Of a stretch of DNA of 64,000 bases, positions 58,298 through 64,000 are shown piece after piece. The notes below the pieces were generated by a model, which was not told the DNA's origin, ran no database searches, and saw only the letters and a list, made by a program, of their open reading frames with translations. Position numbers and translations under genes: made by a program. Within the stretch, counting starts at the first letter, position 1. Each line of letters starts with the position of its first letter. Source of the stretch: Frigoribacterium sp. Leaf415 (GTDB lineage: Bacteria; Actinomycetota; Actinomycetes; Actinomycetales; Microbacteriaceae); the NCBI RefSeq assembly GCF_001424645.1, contig NZ_LMQR01000001.1:737301-801300 (forward strand), given 5' to 3'.

Positions 58298-59017
58298 GTG
58301 ACCGACGACACCAGCACCGACCGAGCCGAGAACGGCATCCGCTCCGACCGCACCGCCCCCGACGGCCCGACCCTGCGCGACCGCCTCCGCTCGGCCAAGG
58401 TCTTCCACCCCGAGTTGCCCACCTTCGACGTCGACGACGTGGCCGACGACGCGGTCGACCAGTTCGTCGCGTGGCTCGTCGAGGCCGTCGACCAGGACGT
58501 CGCCCAGCCGCACGCCATGGTGATCTCGACCTCGTCGTCCGACGGTGACGTGACGGCCCGTACCCTGTTGCTCAAGGACGTCGACGACGGTGCCCTCTGG
58601 TTCGCCACCTCGTCGATCAGCCCGAAGGGACGCCAGATCGCCGAGAACCCGCGGGTGGCCCTCACCCTCTACTGGCGTGAGCAGGGCCGCCAGGTCCGCG
58701 TGCTCGGTCGGGCGACGCCCGGCCCTCGCGACGTCAGCGAGAAGGACTTCACCGCTCGCCACCCCGACTCCCGTGCCGTCGCGGTGACGCAGCCGCAGAG
58801 CAGTCCGATCACCGACGAGGCCGAGACTCGCCGTCGTCTGGCCGAGGCCAAGGCGGCCATCGAGTCCGACGACACCCTCGTGCCCGACGACTGGACCGCC
58901 TGGCGGGTGGACCCCACCTCGATCGAGTTCTGGCAGGCCACCACGGGCCGCGACCAGGTGCGCCTGCGGTACGACCGCGACGGCGACGGCTGGACCCGCG
59001 CCTCCTTGTGGCCCTGA
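58298..59017 (+). CDS. pdxH: Pyridoxamine/pyridoxine 5'-phosphate oxidase
   Basis: PdxH is an FMN enzyme that oxidises PNP/PMP to pyridoxal 5'-phosphate. The 239-residue protein has the FMN-binding segment RTLLLKDVDDGALWFATSSISPKGRQIAENPRVALTLYWREQGRQVRVLGRA and the C-terminal substrate/FMN region VDPTSIEFWQATTGRDQVRLRYDRDGDGWTRASLWP. The C-terminal RL-P ending is changed to SLWP, a slight departure. GTG 58298 has GGGGGA close by; GTG 58283 is an alternative. The first 30 residues are hydrophilic. Located just past tRNA-Arg. Confidence 0.92.
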   Translation: MTDDTSTDRAENGIRSDRTAPDGPTLRDRLRSAKVFHPELPTFDVDDVADDAVDQFVAWLVEAVDQDVAQPHAMVISTSSSDGDVTARTLLLKDVDDGALWFATSSISPKGRQIAENPRVALTLYWREQGRQVRVLGRATPGPRDVSEKDFTARHPDSRAVAVTQPQSSPITDEAETRRRLAEAKAAIESDDTLVPDDWTAWRVDPTSIEFWQATTGRDQVRLRYDRDGDGWTRASLWP

Positions 59018-59113
59018 CCGCCACGGCTGGTACCGACTGCGCGGCCGTGGCCCGGACGTAACGCGGCGACACGCACCTGGCAGGCCGTCGGCCCCGACGG
59101 CAGCATTGGGGGC

Positions 59114-59941
59114 ATGCCCTCGTACCGCGCCCCGTCGACCCGCCCGAGCGATCCCACCGTCGCCTCGATGCGTCTCGCCGTGGTCGAGGTCACGAGACAC
59201 CGGCCGCAGGCCCCCGAATACCACGCCTACGTCGACGACATGAACTCCCGGGTGAGGGCGACCGCCGAGGCCGCGGGCTGGCAGGCGACGCGCTTCGCCG
59301 CGGGCGACCTCGGCACCGACGAGCTGCTGCGCGTGACCGCCGACGCCGACGCGATCGTCGTCCTCGGCGGCGAGGACCTCTCACCCCGTCTCTACGGAGG
59401 CGCGACCGGCTACCCGGGGGAGGGTCGCCACGACCCCGTGGCCGACGAGGCCCAGCTCGCCCTCGTGCGCCGCGCGGTCGCCCGCCGCACCCCTCTGCTG
59501 GGCGTCTGCCGCGGCCACCAGGTGATCAACGTCGCCCTCGGCGGGGACCTCGTGCAACACCTGGACGACCACGACGGGGTGCACCGCACCCCCGACGCGC
59601 CGGTCGACCAGCTCATGCACCCGCACGCCGTCGGGCTCGAGCCCGGCAGTCGCCTCGCCCGGGCCCTCGGCACCGCGCCGGTCGTGCAGAGCGCGCACCA
59701 CCAGGCCGTCGGCCGCCTGGGCCGAGGCCTCCGCGTCGTCGGCCGCGCCTCCGACGGCACCGTCGAGGCCGTCGAGCACGACTCGGCCCCCGTCGTCGGC
59801 GTGCAGTGGCACCCCGAAGACAGAGGAGCCCCGGTCGGTCAGCTCGAGGCGTTGTTGGCTTCCTTGGCCGCCTCCGTCGAGTCGGGGCGCCTCGCCGCGA
59901 CCGCCGCCTCGCGAACGGACCAGGAGGCGCTGGTCGCCTAG
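59114..59941 (+). CDS. Class I glutamine amidotransferase-like gamma-glutamyl hydrolase (PuuD type)
   Basis: A 275-residue stand-alone GATase. Nucleophile Cys132 lies in GVCRGHQVINVALGGDLVQHL, the peptidase C26 signature; the second residue set is SAHHQAV and VVGVQWHPED. Related PuuD enzymes hydrolyse gamma-glutamyl-GABA in putrescine degradation, but no other puu genes are present here. ATG 59114 gives an 18-residue hydrophilic extension before ATG 59168 (MRLAVVEV), which is also a credible start. Followed by a 15-bp tandem repeat and a convergent lipoprotein gene. Confidence 0.88.
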   Translation: MPSYRAPSTRPSDPTVASMRLAVVEVTRHRPQAPEYHAYVDDMNSRVRATAEAAGWQATRFAAGDLGTDELLRVTADADAIVVLGGEDLSPRLYGGATGYPGEGRHDPVADEAQLALVRRAVARRTPLLGVCRGHQVINVALGGDLVQHLDDHDGVHRTPDAPVDQLMHPHAVGLEPGSRLARALGTAPVVQSAHHQAVGRLGRGLRVVGRASDGTVEAVEHDSAPVVGVQWHPEDRGAPVGQLEALLASLAASVESGRLAATAASRTDQEALVA

Positions 59942-59961
59942 GTCGCGCCCCTCACCCGAGC

Positions 59962-60021
59962 GCGCCTCCCGCCCTCGCGCCTCCCGCCCCCGCGCCTCCC
60001 GCCCTCTGGCCTCCCGCCCTC
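59962..60021. repeat. 15-bp tandem repeat between convergent genes
   Basis: Four copies of GCGCCTCCCGCCCTC at 59962, 59977, 59992 and 60007 with few changes. One copy includes CCGCGCCTCC, the window-wide motif core. It occupies nearly all of the 84-base gap and may replace a terminator. Confidence 0.8.
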
Positions 60022-60025
60022 GGTC

Positions 60026-60652
60026 TCAGCCGACCTGCTTCAGTGCCGAGAGCACGGCCGACACGACCGGCTCGGCGTCTCCGGGTTCGAGGAACGTCGT
60101 CGAGCGGGCCACGACGAAGGCCGGGGACGAGAACGCCTCGGCCGTGCCGATCTCGCCGGGGGTGTCGAAGTAGCCCTCGACGCCGAAGGTCGGCACCGAG
60201 TTGCTGGTGGCGACGAGCTCGTTGGCCAGTTCGTCGAGGCTGTCCGGGTCGAAGTGCGCGACGCCGACCGTGACGGTGGCGCCGCCGGAGTCCTGCCACG
60301 TGCACGTCGTGCCGCCAGAGTCGGCCACCTGCTGCAGGGCCTCGCCGTCGCGGCTCTCGTCGCCGCTCGCGCTCTCGTCCGGCACGACCGCCAAGCCCGG
60401 GTACCAGGACGAGAGCGAGCCCGTGTCGAGCAGGTCGTCGCAGTCGATCGTGAACGGCGTGCTCACGAGGTCGGGCGTCGGCGTCGCGGTCGGCGTCGCG
60501 CCGGGGGTCGCGGAGGCCTGCGCACCCGACGTCGGCGTGGCGCTCGGTGCGGCCTGCGACGGGGCCGTGCAGGCGGTGAGGGACAGGGCGAGGGCACCCG
60601 TCACGACGAGGGTGCGCAGGACGACGGGGGAGCGGGTCGGGGCAGGGCTCAT
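60026..60652 (-). CDS. DUF3558-like putative lipoprotein
   Basis: A 208-residue secreted lipoprotein. ATG 60652 gives a signal peptide with lipobox LSLTAC and Cys28. A Thr/Pro/Ala linker (30-65) is followed by a domain with conserved-looking cysteines ([14 protein letters not shown] and [19 protein letters not shown]), like the two-cysteine pattern of DUF3558-type actinobacterial lipoproteins. Function unknown. Divergent from argS with 64 bases between starts. Confidence 0.82.
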   Translation of the reverse strand: MSPAPTRSPVVLRTLVVTGALALSLTACTAPSQAAPSATPTSGAQASATPGATPTATPTPDLVSTPFTIDCDDLLDTGSLSSWYPGLAVVPDESASGDESRDGEALQQVADSGGTTCTWQDSGGATVTVGVAHFDPDSLDELANELVATSNSVPTFGVEGYFDTPGEIGTAEAFSSPAFVVARSTTFLEPGDAEPVVSAVLSALKQVG

Positions 60653-60702
60653 CCCCCCATCATCACCGACGGCGGGCTCGTCGTCGGCCCCGTGGCTGCC
60701 GG

Positions 60703-60708
60703 TAAGAT
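60703..60708 (+). promoter_or_regulatory. Predicted -10 box of leaderless argS
   Basis: TAAGAT ends 8 nt before the GTG at 60717. Confidence 0.5.
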
Positions 60709-60716
60709 CGACCCTC

Positions 60717-62378
60717 GTGACTCCCGCCGAACTCTCCACGTCCCTGCTCGCCGTCGTCCAGGGCGTCCTCGAGCGCCGAGGCACCGTCGACGTGGCGGTG
60801 ACCGAGGGTGACGTGGCGCTCGAGCGGCCGAAGAACCGCGACCACGGTGACTGGGCATCGAACGTGGCGATGAAGTTCGCCAAGCGCGTGGGCACGAACC
60901 CGCGCGAGCTCGCCACCGAGATCGCCGCCGAGCTGGCCGAGGTCGACGGGGTCGCCGACGTCGACGTCGCGGGCCCCGGATTCATCAACATCCGCCTCGA
61001 CGCCGCCGCCGCGGGTCTCCTCGCGCGGTCCATCGTCGAGCAGGGCGAGGCGTACGGGCGCGGCGACTACTACCGCGGCGTCACGATCGACCTCGAGTTC
61101 GTCTCGGCCAACCCCACCGGCCCCATCCACCTCGGCGGCGTGCGCTGGGCCGCCGTGGGCGACAGCCTGGCCCGCGTGTTCCAGGCCCAGGGCGCGCTCG
61201 TCACCCGCGAGTACTACTTCAACGACCACGGCGGGCAGATCGACCGCTTCGCCCGCAGCCTCATCGCCCGCTCGTTCGGCGAGCCGACCCCGGAGGACGG
61301 CTACGGCGGCGAGTACATCGCCGAAATCGCCGCCCGGGTCGCCGCGGCGCACGAGGGCGACCTGCGCGCCCTACCGCGGGAGGAGGCCCAGGAGGTCTTC
61401 CGCGCGGCCGGCGTGGACTTCATGTTCGCCGACATCAAGTCCTCGCTGCACGACTTCGGCGTCGACTTCGACGTCTACTTCCACGAGAACTCGTTGCACG
61501 AGTCGAAGGCCGTCGAGCGCGCCGTCGCCCGCCTGCGTGAACTCGGCCACGTCTACGAGTCCGAAGGCGCGACCTGGCTGCGCACCACCGAGTTCGGCGA
61601 CGACCGCGACCGCGTCATCGTCAAGAGCGACGGCGAGGCCGCCTACATCGCCGGCGACCTGGCCTACTACCTCGACAAGCGCGAGCGCGGCTTCGAGCGC
61701 AACCTGATCATGCTCGGCGCCGACCACCACGGCTACGTCGGCCGCATGATGGCGATGTGCGCGGCGTTCGGCGACGAACCCGGCGTCAACCTCGAGATCC
61801 TCATCGGCCAGATGGTCAACCTGCTGCGCGACGGCGAACCGATGCGCATGTCCAAGCGCGCGGGCACCGTCGTCACGATGGAGGACCTCGTCGACGCGGT
61901 CGGCGTCGACGCCGGCCGGTACTCGTTGGTCCGCAGCCCGGTGAACAGCTCGATCGACATCGACCTCGACCTGCTCACCAAGCGCAGCAACGACAACCCG
62001 GTCTTCTACGTCCAGTACGCCCACGCCCGCACCCGCGCGGTGGCCCGCAACGCCGAGGCCGCCGGGGTCACGCGCGACGCGTTCGACGCCTCGCTGCTCA
62101 CGCACGAGACCGAGAGCGCCCTGCTCGGCGCCCTGTCCGAGCTCCCGCGCGTCGTCGTCCAGGCCGCCGAACTGCGCGAGCCGCACCGTGTCGCGCGCTA
62201 CGTCGAAGAGCTCGCCGGCACCTACCACCGCTGGTACGACAACTGCCGCGTCACGCCGCTCGGCGACGACGAGGTCACGGACCTGCACCGCACCCGCCTG
62301 TGGCTCAACGACGCGGCGGGCCAGGTCATCCGCAACGGGCTCGGACTGCTGGGCGTCTCGGCACCGGACCGCATGTGA
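60717..62378 (+). CDS. argS: Arginyl-tRNA synthetase
   Basis: ArgS charges tRNA-Arg and is class I. The 553-residue protein has the N-terminal Arg-specific domain (1-110), the HIGH-type motif in [15 protein letters not shown], the KMSKS-type [13 protein letters not shown], and a C-terminal DALR anticodon-binding domain ending [12 protein letters not shown]. Length fits the family. GTG start, probably leaderless. argS followed by lysA, with a small gene between, is a frequent order in actinobacteria. Confidence 0.97.
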   Translation: MTPAELSTSLLAVVQGVLERRGTVDVAVTEGDVALERPKNRDHGDWASNVAMKFAKRVGTNPRELATEIAAELAEVDGVADVDVAGPGFINIRLDAAAAGLLARSIVEQGEAYGRGDYYRGVTIDLEFVSANPTGPIHLGGVRWAAVGDSLARVFQAQGALVTREYYFNDHGGQIDRFARSLIARSFGEPTPEDGYGGEYIAEIAARVAAAHEGDLRALPREEAQEVFRAAGVDFMFADIKSSLHDFGVDFDVYFHENSLHESKAVERAVARLRELGHVYESEGATWLRTTEFGDDRDRVIVKSDGEAAYIAGDLAYYLDKRERGFERNLIMLGADHHGYVGRMMAMCAAFGDEPGVNLEILIGQMVNLLRDGEPMRMSKRAGTVVTMEDLVDAVGVDAGRYSLVRSPVNSSIDIDLDLLTKRSNDNPVFYVQYAHARTRAVARNAEAAGVTRDAFDASLLTHETESALLGALSELPRVVVQAAELREPHRVARYVEELAGTYHRWYDNCRVTPLGDDEVTDLHRTRLWLNDAAGQVIRNGLGLLGVSAPDRM

Positions 62379-62385
62379 CCTCCCG

Positions 62386-62424
62386 CGCCGCGCCTCCTCG
62401 GCCTCGACCGCAGGAGGCGCGGCG
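62386..62424. terminator. Hairpin after argS made of paired motif copies
   Basis: A perfect 13-bp stem CGCCGCGCCTCCT / AGGAGGCGCGGCG with a 13-nt loop, 7 bases after the argS stop. Confidence 0.8.
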
Positions 62425-62461
62425 TGAGTGATCCTCGCCGCCCGGCTGACAAGATGGCCCG

Positions 62462-63241
62462 ATGAGCGACATCGACTCCGACTTCTTCGAGGCCAAGCCC
62501 GTCGCCCGCCGCCGGGGTCGAGGCTTCGGCATCTTCCTCTTCGTGCTGGTCGGTCTCGTGGTGGTCCTCGGCATCCTCGCCGTCGTCGCCGACCTCGTCG
62601 TCCGGACCGTCGCCGAGGACCAGGCCGAGAAGCAGATCTCGCAGCAGCTCGGTGACGCCGCCGGCCCGGTCGACGTGCAGATCGGCGGCTTCTCGATGCT
62701 CTGGCAGCTCGTGCAGGGCACCATCGACCAGGCCACCATCTCGTCCGCCGGGTCGTCGGGCGGGCTCTCGTTCGACTTCGACGTCCGGGACGTCCCGACC
62801 GACCTGAGCGGTTCGACCGGCGCGATCACCGGCACGGTCACCGCCGACGCGGCGACCGTCAACGGTCTGGCGGCCGTGCAAGAGAGCGGAGGAGCGATCT
62901 CGTTCGGCGACGGGCAGGTCACCTACGCCCGCGACTTCACGATCCCGCTGGTGAACACGGTCGTCCCCGTGGACGTCGTCGCCACGCCCTCGATCACGAG
63001 CGAGGGCCGGGTCATCTCGCTCACGCCGACGACGGCGTCGCTCCGGGACACGTCGGTGTCGCTCGACCTCGCGCCCTTCATCGGCGGCTACGCCTTCGAC
63101 GTGTGTGCGGCGCAGTACCTGCCCCAGGGCACCACCCTCACCGGCGTCGACGTCACGTCGTCGGCGGCGACCCTCGACGTCACGTCGCCGGGCCTGCCGA
63201 TCTCGTCCAGCGGCATCGGCACCAAGGGCTCCTGCTCCTGA
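62462..63241 (+). CDS. DUF2993/LmeA-like lipid-binding membrane protein
   Basis: A 259-residue protein: short basic cytoplasmic tail, one signal-anchor helix (about 22-47, FGIFLFVLVGLVVVLGILAVVADLVV), then an extracytoplasmic beta-rich domain with AEDQAEKQISQQLGDAAGPVDVQIGGFSMLWQLVQGTIDQATISSAG, the DUF2993 pattern. LmeA of mycobacteria is a phospholipid-binding envelope protein needed for lipomannan maturation; a comparable role is inferred only. ATG 62462 is 6 nt after CAAGAT. The C-terminus has a Cys pair (VCAAQYLP and KGSCS) that may form a disulfide. Confidence 0.88.
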   Translation: MSDIDSDFFEAKPVARRRGRGFGIFLFVLVGLVVVLGILAVVADLVVRTVAEDQAEKQISQQLGDAAGPVDVQIGGFSMLWQLVQGTIDQATISSAGSSGGLSFDFDVRDVPTDLSGSTGAITGTVTADAATVNGLAAVQESGGAISFGDGQVTYARDFTIPLVNTVVPVDVVATPSITSEGRVISLTPTTASLRDTSVSLDLAPFIGGYAFDVCAAQYLPQGTTLTGVDVTSSAATLDVTSPGLPISSSGIGTKGSCS

Positions 63242-63344
63242 CCTCGCCTCCGCCGTCGAGGGCGTCCCGACCGTGGCCGTCACGGTCGCCGGCGGTGGGT
63301 AGGCTCTGATGTCGTTCCCCGTCCTTCGAACCCCCGAGGTCCGC

Positions 63345-64000
63345 GTGTCCCCGAACCCCCTGGCCCCTGCCTGGCTCGTCGAGCCGACCGACGCCGACGC
63401 CCTCGATCCGGCGGTCTGGTCGGCCACGGCCCAGCGGTCGTCCGACGGCGAACTCGTCCTCGGCGGTGTCACCGCCTCCGACCTCGTAGCGTCGTTCGGC
63501 ACCCCGCTGTACGTCCTCGACGAGGACGACGCCCGCACCCGGGCCGTCGAGGCCGTCCGTTCGTTCGAGCGCGAGGCGGCCCGCATCGGCACGACGGCGA
63601 CGGTCTACTACGCCGCCAAGGCGTTCCTCTCGGCCGAGGTCGCCCGCTGGGTGGCCGAGGCGGGCATGGCCGTCGACATCTGCACCGGCGGCGAGTTCGC
63701 CGTCGCCCGGGCCGCGGGCGTCGACCCGGCCCGCATGGGGTTCCACGGCAACAACAAGTCGCTCGCCGAGATCGACCGCACGGTCGAGGCCGGCATCGGC
63801 ACCGTCGTCCTCGACAACGCCGCCGAGGTCGGCCGGGTCGCCGCGGCGGCCGAGCGTCACGGGCGCGTCCAGCGCGTGCGCCTGCGGGTCAACTCGGGCG
63901 TGCACGCCTCCACCCACGAGTACCTCGCCACCGCCCGTGAGGACCAGAAGTTCGGCGTCCCGCTCTCCGAGACCGCCGAGATCGTCGACTCGATCCGCCG
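63345..64000 (+). CDS. lysA: Diaminopimelate decarboxylase (5' part)
   Basis: LysA makes L-lysine from meso-diaminopimelate. About 218 codons are inside the window. The PLP barrel is clear: FGTPLYVLDEDDARTRAVEAV, PLP lysine in ATVYYAAKAFLSAEVARWV, DICTGGEFAVARAAGV, HGNNKSLAEIDRTVE and RVRLRVNSGVHASTHEYLATAREDQKFGV. I choose GTG 63345, which has GAGGT 7 nt upstream and follows TAGGCT (63300-63305); ATG 63309 is in frame but too close to that box. The gene continues past the right edge. Confidence 0.93.
   Translation, partial: MSPNPLAPAWLVEPTDADALDPAVWSATAQRSSDGELVLGGVTASDLVASFGTPLYVLDEDDARTRAVEAVRSFEREAARIGTTATVYYAAKAFLSAEVARWVAEAGMAVDICTGGEFAVARAAGVDPARMGFHGNNKSLAEIDRTVEAGIGTVVLDNAAEVGRVAAAAERHGRVQRVRLRVNSGVHASTHEYLATAREDQKFGVPLSETAEIVDSIR

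Overview
The window is high-GC DNA from an actinobacterium. The gene set points to Micrococcales, most likely Microbacteriaceae. Evidence for this: divergent aroA-rsgA-hisN and sigR-rsrA blocks, a fused E2-E1 2-oxoglutarate decarboxylase (Kgd), a GuaB1-type enzyme with CBS domains, frequent GTG starts, many ATGA/GTGA overlaps, and many start codons only 6-9 nt after a TAnnnT box (leaderless transcripts). The genus cannot be fixed from the sequence. Almost all of it looks like chromosomal backbone. There is no prophage, IS element, rRNA operon or CRISPR array. The only mobile-element hint is a small serine recombinase beside a tRNA-Arg(CCG).

Layout. 0-4.8 kb: hisN (cut by the left edge), rsgA and aroA on the minus strand, divergent from the redox sigma factor sigR, its zinc anti-sigma rsrA and an acetyltransferase. 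A perfect GGAAT-N18-GTT sigR-type promoter overlaps the start of aroA. 4.9-5.4 kb: three 76-bp inverted-repeat elements and the kgd terminator. 5.4-13.5 kb: kgd, guaB1, then a predicted 34-codon leader ORF coupled to two DUF21/CBS membrane proteins. 13.5-20 kb: an Old Yellow Enzyme with a HAD hydrolase, nnrD, a YceI protein and a polar amino-acid ABC importer. 20-23 kb: a GT87-type membrane protein, a thiamine-binding-like protein and an MFS exporter, followed by a 33-bp minisatellite. 23.6-26.8 kb: a three-gene signalling operon (response regulator, membrane protein without a recognisable kinase core, DesK-type kinase). 27-30 kb: metX and metY, the two-step homocysteine route.

30-40 kb: mostly short-spaced housekeeping and accessory genes: two dehydrogenase/hypothetical genes meeting tail to tail, a GT2-like protein, a cryptochrome/photolyase-like protein with apparently swapped domains, a DUF2071 protein, a phosphoribosyltransferase, a peptidase S51-like protein, ung, an acetyltransferase, an SMR exporter with its TetR regulator, and an amidase. 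40-47 kb: a five-gene oligopeptide-type ABC importer divergent from two siderophore-interacting-protein genes. A DtxR/IdeR-like iron box lies between them. 47-56 kb: a flavin disulfide reductase operon, a CsbD stress protein, and a membrane-stress cluster (TPM protein, PspA, acyltransferase-like protein, arginase family, enoyl-CoA hydratase). 56-64 kb: an EamA exporter, a small orphan gene, the recombinase, tRNA-Arg, pdxH, a glutamine amidotransferase, a lipoprotein, argS, an LmeA-like protein and the 5' part of lysA.

The most unusual global signal is a short sequence, GGAGGCGCGG. I found at least 33 exact copies on either strand. They lie in genes and between them, and several gene ends carry it as an inverted pair inside a terminator hairpin. 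This is the distribution seen for DNA-uptake sequences in other bacteria, although chi-like or repeat-element explanations remain open.
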